Positions 13,306 through 21,830 of a stretch of 35,471 nt of DNA are shown in pieces. Position numbers and translations under genes: made by a program. Positions within the stretch are counted from its first letter, which is position 1, and every line of letters begins with the position of its first letter. A model generated the notes under the pieces. That model did not search any database and had not been told where the DNA came from. It saw nothing but the letters and a program-made list of their open reading frames with translations. The DNA comes from a virus, in IMG/VR virus record IMGVR_UViG_3300005435_000036, positions 1 to 35,471 of that record; one strand, given 5' to 3'.

Positions 13306-13530
13306 ATGAAAAAGAAAGCGTCAAAAAAGAAAACATCTAAAAAGAAGAAATCAGTAAGATTGAGCAAAGAAACAAAAAAGGAGATTGAGCTCGTGCATCG
13401 CTTGCGCTCAACTCCCTTTGCCTACCATGCGCATAAGCCAAAGAAAAAAAGAAAAAGAAAGAAGATTGTAGCTAACCCAGACAAACGAAAAAAGGATTGG
13501 TTTTTTACAGTGGTGAAAAGCTTTTATTAA
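13306..13530 (+). CDS. Very lysine-rich basic protein, probable nucleic-acid binder
   Basis: A 74-residue protein in which lysine makes up about two fifths of residues, in clusters such as KKKASKKKTSKKKK and KPKKKRKRKK. The central part (SKETKKEIELVHRLRSTPFAYHAH) could form a helix. Ribosome binding site AAAGGAA at good distance. Such composition resembles histone H1-like or condensing proteins of bacteria. Inference: it binds DNA or RNA, possibly condensing the host or phage genome. It could also be a small ribosome-binding protein. It stands alone on the plus strand, convergent with the fibre operon. Confidence 0.7.
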   Translation: MKKKASKKKTSKKKKSVRLSKETKKEIELVHRLRSTPFAYHAHKPKKKRKRKKIVANPDKRKKDWFFTVVKSFY

Positions 13531-13548
13531 CAAATTTCATTCAATAGC

Positions 13549-14157
13549 CTACCTACGTCGTCTTGCCCAGATAGAACCATAAACTGTCATGGTTGAAACC
13601 GAAAATGTAGATTGAGCTACTAGATAAAAATCTGTTGATGCATTTATTGAGATATAAGATTGTGCGTTTAACATTGAATCAAAGTTAGCCGTTGGGACCT
13701 CAGCACCTTGTGACACAGCAATTTTTATTTCACCGCTTGTTGGCACCGCATTAGTATCAGCAGCTGGCAAAGATGCTGATGTTTTTGAAATTGCAACGAG
13801 TATTTGTGTGATACTGGTTGTTGCCGCCGGTATAAAACCGGCATTTGCATAGATATCCCAGTCACCCGCAGTAAGGGTTAATTTTGTTGCGGTGACGTTG
13901 GTAGGGGTATTACTGGAAATAGATGTGGCTGAAGAACGCACCCGCGACTGAATCAGCACTTCACCGACAACCCCAGATGCTGCGCTCGACCCATCTGTAA
14001 CACCATTGATTACCGGCTGGCTTATAGTAGGTCCATTAGAAAGAACGTTATTGGTTGTTCCCGTGGATGTTGTTACCCCCGTCCCACCGTTTGCTACAGC
14101 AAGAGTTCCGGTGATATTGCCCGCAAGATTGATAAGCTTAGATATAATACTACTCAT
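13549..14157 (-). CDS. Tail fibre / receptor-binding protein (distal)
   Basis: A 202-residue structural protein. The N-terminal part holds GTLAVANGGTGVTT, a motif common in phage tail fibres. It is followed by Thr/Asn/Ser-rich beta-type sequence (GPTISQPVINGVTDG) and a C-terminal beta domain ending in an Arg-rich tip (ARRRR). Such C-terminal domains commonly form the trimeric tip that touches the receptor. It overlaps the 491-residue fibre gene by one base and is last in its operon. Confidence 0.65.
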   Translation of the reverse strand: MSSIISKLINLAGNITGTLAVANGGTGVTTSTGTTNNVLSNGPTISQPVINGVTDGSSAASGVVGEVLIQSRVRSSATSISSNTPTNVTATKLTLTAGDWDIYANAGFIPAATTSITQILVAISKTSASLPAADTNAVPTSGEIKIAVSQGAEVPTANFDSMLNAQSYISINASTDFYLVAQSTFSVSTMTVYGSIWARRRR

Positions 14158-15629
14158 TAGCTTGCCCCATTAACTCTAAAGCTTCCCGACGTCGGAGCTC
14201 CGCTTGTTTGTTTAATTTGAATTGCCGTCGTAGGTGATTTGAGACCATTTGCTACAAAATCAGTAGAAACTTGATCTCCCGCATCGAGAATGAAATTTGT
14301 CGTCGTTCCAGCATCCATACTAACGCTTATTGATGCGTTCGTATTATTTCGCATATAAAGAATTTTAGTATTAGCCGCAGGCGTAAATACCGTTTGAAAT
14401 GCTGAAGTAATTGATCCAAAAGCAAGATTACCTTCCGCTTGCCATGTTGCAGTTGTGCCACTTGTTGCTTGGATTGCATTTGTTGTTCCCGGCGTGGTCT
14501 GATCTATGCCAACTTTTCCCAATAAGTTAGTTCCGGCGGGAAGAGCATTCGTTATTGCAGTCACTGCGGTCACTGTGGAGACAGTCGTAACAGAAGCAAG
14601 ACTTGAATCACTGGATACGGTCACACGTGGAATACCAGCCCCACTTGTCCCAGTCCCCGTGACTACGTTTGAACCCCCAAATTGGGCGACGTTTACAGAA
14701 CCAGTTCCGCCGCTTGGGTCAACTTTCACGGGTGTCATACTGGCTATACCCTGAATAGTAACCACTCCTGTAGCTGCGGTGCCCGCTGTTCCCGAACCAG
14801 TTACAGTCCAAGGACCTGATGCCTGCGTAACTGCTCCGATGGTATTGGAACCTGCTGGCAATGGTGCATTTACTTGTACACCATTGGTGGTGCCAGGCGT
14901 AGTCTGATCTATCGAAACTTTGCCGATAATATTAGTACCCGCCGTCAGCCCAACATTTCCTATTGTATTAGTTCCTGCTGGAATAGGGTTATCCAGCATA
15001 AACTGAGATGAAGTGGAATTTGCTCGTAGATATACAACGGCAGTGCCAGATGCGACCGAACTACCGCGGACCCTAACAGCGGCCGCGCCAGAACATTGCA
15101 TTGTACCAGCACCATTAGCTGCGAATGTGAGGGCTAATGCACCGGTTTGAATAGAAGCCCAGGTAGTATTATACCAAGTAACGTTATCTGGGCTCCATTC
15201 AGTAAAAAGAGTACCTGTCCATGTACCGGTTACTTGAACCCCTACAGAAGCATAACCGATTGTAGAAATTGATACACTTTGGGTACTTGAAATATTTCCT
15301 GTCGCAGTACTGTCCACAAAAGCTGTCGGTTGCGTAACGGCGGACCCATCAACCTTTAAACCGTTTGCTGTACCTGTAAGACCAGTAAGGTTGCCGCCAA
15401 CATTCATACCGGCATATGTAGCATCGGCCGGTACAGCATTTCCAGTTGCACCGACGGAAGGATTCGTCGCTGTCACAATACCCGAAACAGGAATAGGTGT
15501 TCCTGAAGGATCTCCTTGGACCGTAAGCACACCCCCAGTTTGAACCCCAGGCGTTCCTTCACCTTGTACGGTTTGCACTGTAACCGTACTCACTCCAGTA
15601 GCAGGATATTGCGCATAAAATGTACTCAT
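14157..15629 (-). CDS. Repetitive virion surface / fibre protein
   Basis: A 490-residue protein rich in Gly, Thr, Val and Ser, nearly lacking Lys and Arg, typical of beta-structured virion surface proteins. It has internal repeats of the type PAGTNxIGxV followed by IDQTTPGTTN; the latter occurs twice, with matching DNA. I start it at 15629 (MSTFYAQYPATG) because AGGTGG lies seven bases before; the open frame extends seven codons upstream. It ends with a compact domain (TPAANTKILYMRNNTNASISVSMD). Its exact place in the particle, fibre or decoration, is not certain. Confidence 0.7.
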   Translation of the reverse strand: MSTFYAQYPATGVSTVTVQTVQGEGTPGVQTGGVLTVQGDPSGTPIPVSGIVTATNPSVGATGNAVPADATYAGMNVGGNLTGLTGTANGLKVDGSAVTQPTAFVDSTATGNISSTQSVSISTIGYASVGVQVTGTWTGTLFTEWSPDNVTWYNTTWASIQTGALALTFAANGAGTMQCSGAAAVRVRGSSVASGTAVVYLRANSTSSQFMLDNPIPAGTNTIGNVGLTAGTNIIGKVSIDQTTPGTTNGVQVNAPLPAGSNTIGAVTQASGPWTVTGSGTAGTAATGVVTIQGIASMTPVKVDPSGGTGSVNVAQFGGSNVVTGTGTSGAGIPRVTVSSDSSLASVTTVSTVTAVTAITNALPAGTNLLGKVGIDQTTPGTTNAIQATSGTTATWQAEGNLAFGSITSAFQTVFTPAANTKILYMRNNTNASISVSMDAGTTTNFILDAGDQVSTDFVANGLKSPTTAIQIKQTSGAPTSGSFRVNGAS

Positions 15630-15630
15630 A

Positions 15631-16017
15631 TTAAGCCACCTTTCCTGCAACAGTAATTGTCATCGTTCCAGTACCACCACTTGCCGTATATAATAAGCGA
15701 CATGCATAGGCACCCGTTGCGGTTACATCAAAAAAACCATTGCCAGAATTTCCTGAAATAGAAACTGATGTTTGAAGAGCCCCATTAACATTGATAGGGG
15801 CAATATTCCATGTCCCGGCATTTGCAATTTGACCATTAGGATCAAGCGCATAATCGTTACTGATTTCTAAAGCCAATGTTCCGGTAGGAGATGTTCCAGT
15901 CCAAGCGATGGCATAACTTACCATCGACAAACCTTGCAAAACCGTTGCAGAAGTATTGACTGTCGAAGCCATATTAAGAGAAGAGGTATAAGGACGTAAT
16001 ACAGTTCTTGTACTCAT
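15631..16017 (-). CDS. Small beta-rich virion protein
   Basis: A 128-residue protein with alternating polar and apolar residues and many Gly/Thr, suggesting a beta-sandwich. Segment ALEISNDYALDPNGQIANAGTW is typical of phage structural proteins of this kind. It overlaps the upstream gene by four bases (ATGA) and lies in the fibre operon. Probably part of the fibre or its attachment; no stronger assignment. Confidence 0.6.
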   Translation of the reverse strand: MSTRTVLRPYTSSLNMASTVNTSATVLQGLSMVSYAIAWTGTSPTGTLALEISNDYALDPNGQIANAGTWNIAPINVNGALQTSVSISGNSGNGFFDVTATGAYACRLLYTASGGTGTMTITVAGKVA

Positions 16018-16517
16018 ATTTCATACCACGCTACTTGAGGGATTGCTAAAGATGTGCCAGCAGCAGCTTGTTGGGCAGTAATCAATATGTTTGCGCCCTG
16101 ATCTATGACAAGGAGAATAGGCGATGTGAAACCATATTGGCCGGATGCATAGACATCAATTAGTGTACCATTGCTCGTTATTGTAGAGCTTTCATAACAG
16201 CTGGCAATGCTGGTTTGCGTAGCCCCACTTCTCATATTGACCGCAGATGTCGTACTGCCTGCCGCATTTATAGTGGGGTTTAAATAGGTCCGAAAAACAA
16301 CCGGGTTGTTATTGGAACTAAAAGCCCTCATGAAAATGAAAATGCTTTTTCCGCTTCCGCTTGGATTCTTTATGACCGTTGTCGGGGTCTCAATAGTATT
16401 TGAAATAGAAGTTCCAGCTGCTGGCAAAGTAAAGGTATTTCCAAGATAAGTCTGCTTGCCATTTAAATCTAAAATGGCTTCTAAAGGCAGCTGCGTCTGC
16501 GTTAGCGGTGCTCCCAT
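16014..16517 (-). CDS. Beta-rich virion protein, first gene of the fibre operon
   Basis: A 167-residue structural protein (GKQTYLGNTFTLPAAGTSISN near the start), with beta-type sequence and few charges. Ribosome binding site AGGAG, eight bases before the ATG. It lies about 45 bases downstream of control motif copy 2, so it is the first gene of the fibre unit that continues to 13549. It is likely a fibre or attachment protein. The assignment rests on composition and place. Confidence 0.6.
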   Translation of the reverse strand: MGAPLTQTQLPLEAILDLNGKQTYLGNTFTLPAAGTSISNTIETPTTVIKNPSGSGKSIFIFMRAFSSNNNPVVFRTYLNPTINAAGSTTSAVNMRSGATQTSIASCYESSTITSNGTLIDVYASGQYGFTSPILLVIDQGANILITAQQAAAGTSLAIPQVAWYEI

Positions 16518-16562
16518 ATAGGGGTCTCCTGTTTATAGGGTAAGCATATTAGGGGGTTCTCC

Positions 16563-16594
16563 CCTCAAAGATAGTGAAAATGGGTAGCTTTATA
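16563..16594 (-). promoter_or_regulatory. Conserved late control motif, copy 2
   Basis: Minus-strand core CTACCCATTTTCA with flanks matching copies 1 and 3. It lies about 45 bases upstream of the fibre operon start at 16517, and it directly abuts the plus-strand sigma-28-like promoter at 16598-16624, so the interval holds two divergent control elements. Confidence 0.6.
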
Positions 16595-16597
16595 CCC

Positions 16598-16624
16598 TCA
16601 AGTTTCGTTTCCTAATGCCGATAA
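16598..16624 (+). promoter_or_regulatory. Sigma-28 (FliA)-type promoter
   Basis: TCAAGTTT (16598-16605), exactly 11 bases, then GCCGATAA (16617-16624). The -10 element is a perfect match to the sigma-28 consensus and the -35 differs at one base. Predicted start near 16631, just before the GGAGG of the gene at 16649. This is the second such promoter in the window. Confidence 0.8.
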
Positions 16625-16648
16625 GGTATATAAGAGGGAGGACTAGTC

Positions 16649-16801
16649 ATGATCATCAAATACACAATTGTTACGATAGTAGGACTAATCGTACTTAAAT
16701 ATTTCAACCCAAGTGCTGGCGTTTCTTTCACGTTAGGATGTATGGTCTATGGATTTATGCAAGGAAATGAATCTTCTAAGAAACCTTCTGCTGACGAGTA
16801 G
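16649..16801 (+). CDS. Small membrane protein under a sigma-28-type promoter
   Basis: A 50-residue protein. The ATG follows GGGAGGA by six bases. Residues 5-17 (YTIVTIVGLIVLK) form one hydrophobic segment and a second weaker one follows (VSFTLGCMVYGFM). The tail is polar (NESSKKPSADE). It overlaps the 3' end of the convergent ejection-protein gene by 26 bases. It stands alone on the plus strand inside the structural region, with its own sigma-28-type promoter, so it is probably expressed outside the lytic programme. Function unknown; a membrane-located exclusion or signalling role is speculative. Confidence 0.75.
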   Translation: MIIKYTIVTIVGLIVLKYFNPSAGVSFTLGCMVYGFMQGNESSKKPSADE

Positions 16802-18803
16802 CCGTCGCTTGAGGTCCCGTCAAAAAGGCCTGTGAAGATTTTGTGAGGGTTGAAGTCCCTCTTTTATTTTTAGAGGCTTGGGGGATGCCCTGAGATTGTG
16901 GGGCAGGCGTTTGAGCGAAAGTGGCTTGCGCAGCTAGGATGTTTTGCGGCTTAAGCTCCGAGGAAAGAGGAGATCCGGTGAGAAGACTCAAACTCTGTCT
17001 CATTTTGTAACTTGGTTTTTCACCTTTAAGCTGCGCTTCCGTAATTCTATTTGTCAATTTTTGTTGAAGAATATTGTTTATCTCAGGATACATCCCATTA
17101 AAATGCAACATATCTTCAGGCTCTAACATGCCTTTAGCGGCTTTGCCCATAACATGAAGTGGATCTATGGCTATCTTTAAAGCTCTCTCGTAAGAGCGTT
17201 TCTGTTGTGTTTGATCTGGTTTTGGATCGAATGCAAGTTTGGGGCTATTATCCTGCGGTCTCAAATTAGAAAGGTAATTTGAAATTCTACCCTTTGCCGA
17301 TGCAAGAAGCATATTTTGCTCAGGATAAAGATTCGCTAAGGGATGATCATGAAAGATCCCCGGCTTAGATTTATTTTCGTTGGGGTTAAAATCCACCATA
17401 CCACCCTCTGCTAACCCGGGCTGAAGAGGGGGCAAATTTTGGTTTTCCATCTCATTGTCGATATCCTGCTGAACGCCGCCGTTCTTTATCCATTCATCGA
17501 CCTTATCCATGGCTTCTTGCGTTATAGGTGTTTGGTCCAAATAAGGAATCGATTGCTTATAGCCTTCTTTGAACAAACCATTTACCGAAGAGTTTAAAAG
17601 ATTCTCTCCTGTAGAGATCTGTTTTGAATAGTTTAAAAGCGGGGCTAAATCTCCGGCTGCACCTTCAGAGAGCCATTTGGTAACGGTAGGTACTGTATAT
17701 TTGCCGAGTTGGCTCATTGGTTTTTTGATAGCCGAAGCTAAAAAAGGTGTAGCCCAATAGCCGAGCTCACCTACTTGTTTTGATAATGCATTAGCACTTG
17801 TTGCTGCGGCAGCCCATGCTGAAGAGGTCAAAGCATTATCATAGAGATGTTTGCCAAGATTAAACATCTTCTCATCATAGAGGCCACGATCAAATAGATT
17901 TACAGCTCGAGCGGCCTCTTCTCCTGCGATCCCTTTTGCTTGCGCTCCCATACCTGCTAGAAAAGAAGTGGCTTTAGACCCCAAATTAAGCTGTTTTGCA
18001 GCACCCATGCCACCTTCAAAGATCCCCCCCAGCAATCCACCTATGCCAGCGTTGACTAAAGCTGAGGAAACAGGGTGCTCAGGATCACCTTGCCCAATCA
18101 TAGCTTGGCTGATTTGATCACCACCAGTAACAGCGGCATTCGATATAAATGCTTTAAGAGCAGTAGAACCCAATTTTCCTAAAGCGGGAAGAGCTTCCGG
18201 AAGGATCTTGCCTACGCCCTTTGCAATAAGACCTGCTTCCCCCACGCCGCTGGCTAGCCCTGCTCCTAAGCCACCAGCTTCTGCGATACCATGAATCCAA
18301 GGATTGGCTTGTTGACGGGCTGCAATATCTTCAGCGCTGATATTTGGAACACCAAGCTTGCTTAAACCAAGTTCCGCTGCGGTAGCTAGTGGGCCAGCAA
18401 ATCCCTGCGCAGCTCCTTCTAGTCCTGTGAGGACTTTCTCCGAAGGAGTCTCTCTCGAGCTAAGAGAATCATCTTTTAGACTATCGAAATCTTCTCCAGA
18501 AAGATCTTTCTCATCAGTAGGGTCTTGCTGAAGTTTGTCGAAATCCTGACCTGTCAGATCCTCAGATTGCTGTTGAGGCTTGGGAGGCATATCTGCTTTT
18601 AAACTATCAAAATCTTTCCCGCTTAAATCTTGGGAGGTATTGCCACCTTCCGCGAAATATTGGCAATCTTTATTATGCTCCCGTTTTGTCTCACAAAAAT
18701 GCTTTACTTCACCGCCTTCTGCAAAGCCACCATAGCATCTGCAATTGGGGTGCGGTTTCCCCCGTGATTTGCAATTTGGATTAATACAGGGCTGATTTTC
18801 CAT
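16776..18803 (-). CDS. Large internal virion / ejection protein
   Basis: A 675-residue protein. The N-terminal 60 residues carry two Cys-rich units (CINPNCKSRGKPHPNCRCYGG; HFCETKREHNKDCQYF), each followed by FAEGG. Next are three tandem repeats of the form DLSGxDFDSLKxD separated by Gln/Pro-rich spacers. Residues about 130-300 are Gly/Ala-rich and hydrophobic (GLGAGLASGVGEAGLIAKGV), as in podovirus proteins that enter the membrane during DNA ejection. The C-terminal part is helical and polar. It lies in line with two further probable ejection proteins. Role inferred from composition, size and place; the Cys motifs could bind zinc. Confidence 0.65.
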   Translation of the reverse strand: MENQPCINPNCKSRGKPHPNCRCYGGFAEGGEVKHFCETKREHNKDCQYFAEGGNTSQDLSGKDFDSLKADMPPKPQQQSEDLTGQDFDKLQQDPTDEKDLSGEDFDSLKDDSLSSRETPSEKVLTGLEGAAQGFAGPLATAAELGLSKLGVPNISAEDIAARQQANPWIHGIAEAGGLGAGLASGVGEAGLIAKGVGKILPEALPALGKLGSTALKAFISNAAVTGGDQISQAMIGQGDPEHPVSSALVNAGIGGLLGGIFEGGMGAAKQLNLGSKATSFLAGMGAQAKGIAGEEAARAVNLFDRGLYDEKMFNLGKHLYDNALTSSAWAAAATSANALSKQVGELGYWATPFLASAIKKPMSQLGKYTVPTVTKWLSEGAAGDLAPLLNYSKQISTGENLLNSSVNGLFKEGYKQSIPYLDQTPITQEAMDKVDEWIKNGGVQQDIDNEMENQNLPPLQPGLAEGGMVDFNPNENKSKPGIFHDHPLANLYPEQNMLLASAKGRISNYLSNLRPQDNSPKLAFDPKPDQTQQKRSYERALKIAIDPLHVMGKAAKGMLEPEDMLHFNGMYPEINNILQQKLTNRITEAQLKGEKPSYKMRQSLSLLTGSPLSSELKPQNILAAQATFAQTPAPQSQGIPQASKNKRGTSTLTKSSQAFLTGPQATATRQQKVS

Positions 18804-18812
18804 ATGAGTCTC

Positions 18813-20393
18813 TTATTGAGATGCTGTTTGACCAACTCTTATTGCTCTTCCATCAGGACCGCGCTTATAAGTCACACCATTGACGACTTTTATATCAGAA
18901 TTTGCAGCGCTCGATTGCTTCTGAAATTGCTGTTTGCCCTTTCTAGTAGGCATACTCATCTGCGGGAATGCGGTTTTTAAACCATAACGATCCAAGGCCG
19001 GGGTTGCTGCTTCCATCCCAGCAAAATGCTCTACCCCTTTTTGATATTTTGCCTCGATATTACCTGGGAAAGCCTTATCGCTAATCGTTGGGAACATGCC
19101 ATCAAGGATCTTTGAAGCCTGCTCTGTAGACATCGCTCCAGTATCACGTGAAATTCTAGTAGCTACTGCATCAATTAATGCAGCACGTCTCTGAGGATTG
19201 AATTTGTTAGCAGTGATCGAATTAGCAAGCTCTTTAAAGCTATTGTCCCAGATCTGCAGAATAGCTCTGTTGGAAGCCACTCCTTTTGCTTCATTTTGAA
19301 CTTCTGGCACATCAGACGGAGGGATTACCCCGGGTAGATCGGGTGCCAATTTGCCGAGATTTATTTTCTTTTGAAGAGCATTATAATCTACTCCGCTATC
19401 AAACTTCGGAACTTCCGCTTGTCCTTGTTGCTGTTGATTTTGATGTTTCTGCAAGTAGTTCACAGTATTCATATTTTGCATATTGGCTGCATCTTGGTTG
19501 TTTTGATGCATTTTCTGCATTATTGCGGGGATGACTTGGTCATTCAACACCTGCTGAGCTTGAGGGTTATTACCAGCAATATCCGATAAATGTTGAGCTG
19601 CCGTGGCGGCCATATGATTGAAAGTTCTGTTTTTCTCAGCTAACCCGGCATTTTGAGCATTGATAGCATTCGCATTTGCCAACATTTGCGCAGTTTGGGC
19701 CGGTATCATTCCCGTCTGGGCTTGAAGCAATTGATTCTGATAAGCCGCTTGTCGAATCTGAGATTGCTGCATCTCATGATTATAGGTCATGTTTAAGAAA
19801 TTTTGGGAATTGGTTCTATTCTTTTGTTGAGCATCCATATCCCGTTCGATTTCTTTATTCATCATCTCCATAAGCTGATTTGGTTGGCGCGTTAAGCCTG
19901 AACCAATACTACTTACTAAAAGTCCAAATAAAGTGCCGATCTTGCCCAATGTGTCTTTTTTACCAAACATTTGTTTATAGGTTTCAGGACTCACTTGTCT
20001 CGATGCAAGATCTTGCGCAAATTGCATATCGCGTTGATTATATTCATCCGCAGTTGGATGATATTGATATCCTGGTAATACTCCCGGAGAAGACGCTTGT
20101 TGGAGCGATGATTTTGCGGGTTGTTGGGTATTAGCGGTCGCATTTGGCGCAAAAGCTTTTACCGATTGCGCAGCTGAAATGCTATTATCGGGAGCTTGTG
20201 GCACAGGAGCTGCAGGAGGAGCAGGTTGTTGAGCTACCTCTTGTTGCTGTGGCTGTGTATCGGATGATTCTTCATCATCTTGACCATCATCCGTACCTTG
20301 ATCTTGCTCCTGATCACCGCCTCCTTGTGGTTCGGCATTTTTATCGATCTCAGCTTCATCAGAATAATATTTTGTCGGGTCAGCCATGGTCAT
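18813..20393 (-). CDS. Internal virion / ejection protein, Gln- and Ala-rich
   Basis: A 526-residue protein. The first 100 residues are acidic and then Gln/Pro-rich (disordered). From about residue 110 it is helical, with a long Gln/Asn-rich segment (YNHEMQQSQIRQAAYQNQLL and onward) suited to coiled coil or helical bundle formation. It resembles internal core proteins of podoviruses that are ejected with DNA. The start given overlaps the upstream stop (ATGA); a second ATG six bases on has better ribosome-binding spacing. Its C-terminal end (VVNGVTYKRGPDGRAIRV) is a small motif common at the ends of phage virion proteins. Confidence 0.65.
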   Translation of the reverse strand: MTMADPTKYYSDEAEIDKNAEPQGGGDQEQDQGTDDGQDDEESSDTQPQQQEVAQQPAPPAAPVPQAPDNSISAAQSVKAFAPNATANTQQPAKSSLQQASSPGVLPGYQYHPTADEYNQRDMQFAQDLASRQVSPETYKQMFGKKDTLGKIGTLFGLLVSSIGSGLTRQPNQLMEMMNKEIERDMDAQQKNRTNSQNFLNMTYNHEMQQSQIRQAAYQNQLLQAQTGMIPAQTAQMLANANAINAQNAGLAEKNRTFNHMAATAAQHLSDIAGNNPQAQQVLNDQVIPAIMQKMHQNNQDAANMQNMNTVNYLQKHQNQQQQGQAEVPKFDSGVDYNALQKKINLGKLAPDLPGVIPPSDVPEVQNEAKGVASNRAILQIWDNSFKELANSITANKFNPQRRAALIDAVATRISRDTGAMSTEQASKILDGMFPTISDKAFPGNIEAKYQKGVEHFAGMEAATPALDRYGLKTAFPQMSMPTRKGKQQFQKQSSAANSDIKVVNGVTYKRGPDGRAIRVGQTASQ

Positions 20394-21829
20394 GCTCTCT
20401 TCTTTGCTAGAACTTTAGCTACAAAATCAGCAGCCCCGCGAACAGGATCTTTTCCTTGGGTTACACTTCGTGGGATAACAATTTCACCTTCAGATAGCTT
20501 TGCAGAGATTTTATCATTGGCATAACTATCCCCCTTTTTCACGGCTTTTTCTTGCGGAGATTTAGCCTTAACGTTGCCTCCGCCGGTATAATCCACTCTT
20601 TTCGCCATACCACCTTTAGCAGCTACTGCAAGCATAGCCGGTCCAGCCATATCTGCAATATCAGGACCTGCCATAGCTCCCGCAGGACTTGCAGCAGTCG
20701 TGGGAGATTTTAATAAACTTCCAACCCCTTTACCTGCAAAGGAAAAGCCTTTTCGTAGGGCTTCAGCGCCAGGATTACCAGCTGCAGGGGCAGAAAAAGA
20801 ATTGTTATATCCCTGCAAAAACTTTCCAAAGGAACTTTGCGCCATATTATTGGGATTAGCGGAAGAAGCAGTTGTATCCATAGATGCAGTCGGATCTCCT
20901 CCGTCCGCCATTTTGACTTCGCCACCTTTAGCAAGACCTAAAGCAGAACCAATACCGCTCATAACGCCACCAATGATGCCCTGCTGACCTTGCATTTGCG
21001 TACTAGCAAGTCCAGCATTTGCATTATTGACGTTACTTTGCATGCCAACCTTTTGATTGTTTGTATTATTGATAGAATTGAGCAGAGCCTGTTCCTGTGC
21101 CTGATTGGCTTGCACGTTAGTGTTCATCGCTCCGATTTGCTGACCAGCTAAAGCGTTAGCTTGGTTTGCATATGCTTGTTGTGCTGCTTGTTGCTGTGCT
21201 ACTTGACTGGTGCCAAGATTTGCTATCTGTTGTTGCGTATTGCCCATCGCTTGCTGTTGTGCGGTTTGAGCCTGGAGAGCTGCTAATGACTGATTCGCCT
21301 GCATAGTTGCAGCTTGACCAACCGCTTGCTGCTGATTAGCCGCTCCTTGTTGAGAAGCTTGTCTTGCCATTAGCCCAACGTTTTGAGAAGCGCCTCTCTG
21401 GCCAGCCATAAGAGCTGCCTGATTAGCTGTATTCTGCCCGGTCTGTTGATTGAGCATGGCTTGCGCAGGATTAGGCCCCCTTCCGGCCGCTATGTTTTGA
21501 TATTGTCCTAGCGTACCTTGTTGTTGAGCTGCTAAGCCTTGGAGACCTGCTAAAGCTGATTGCTGAGTACCAACTCCATTAGCTCTAGCCATTTGAGCAG
21601 CTTGATTAGCTAACCCTCCTGTGGAATTATTTTGGAGCGCTAAACCATTTTGGTTTTGCAATGCCTGAAGTAGCGCATATTGATTATTGATTGCATTGGC
21701 GTTGGAATTATAGCTTTGCAATGCCTGATTATAACTGATCGGCGCAACAATATCCGTTTGACCCGGCGCTTTAAAACCGGTACCGGCAGCTCCTCCGGAG
21801 GTGCCAAATAAGCCTCCTATTCCGCCCAT
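20390..21829 (-). CDS. Internal virion protein with long Gln/Ala coiled-coil
   Basis: A 479-residue protein. Gly-rich start (GGIGGLFGTSGGAAG), then about 250 residues dominated by Gln, Ala and Asn in a helical pattern (QQAIGQ-, AQQQA-type repeats). A hydrophobic Gly-rich stretch follows (GIIGGVMSGIGSALGLAKGG), then a tail with KGGEVKMADGG and AAKGGMAKRVDYTGGG. The hydrophobic stretch could insert in a membrane during ejection. It lies between the GNAT gene and the 526-residue protein, both same direction. Assignment as an ejection or core protein is by composition and position. Confidence 0.65.
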   Translation of the reverse strand: MGGIGGLFGTSGGAAGTGFKAPGQTDIVAPISYNQALQSYNSNANAINNQYALLQALQNQNGLALQNNSTGGLANQAAQMARANGVGTQQSALAGLQGLAAQQQGTLGQYQNIAAGRGPNPAQAMLNQQTGQNTANQAALMAGQRGASQNVGLMARQASQQGAANQQQAVGQAATMQANQSLAALQAQTAQQQAMGNTQQQIANLGTSQVAQQQAAQQAYANQANALAGQQIGAMNTNVQANQAQEQALLNSINNTNNQKVGMQSNVNNANAGLASTQMQGQQGIIGGVMSGIGSALGLAKGGEVKMADGGDPTASMDTTASSANPNNMAQSSFGKFLQGYNNSFSAPAAGNPGAEALRKGFSFAGKGVGSLLKSPTTAASPAGAMAGPDIADMAGPAMLAVAAKGGMAKRVDYTGGGNVKAKSPQEKAVKKGDSYANDKISAKLSEGEIVIPRSVTQGKDPVRGAADFVAKVLAKKRA

Positions 21830-21830
21830 T

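Noticed and set aside
19286-20525. Several plus-strand open frames opposite the Gln-rich ejection genes
   Set aside because: They mirror the CAG/CAA-rich repeats of the minus-strand genes and are Leu- or Val-rich shadows.
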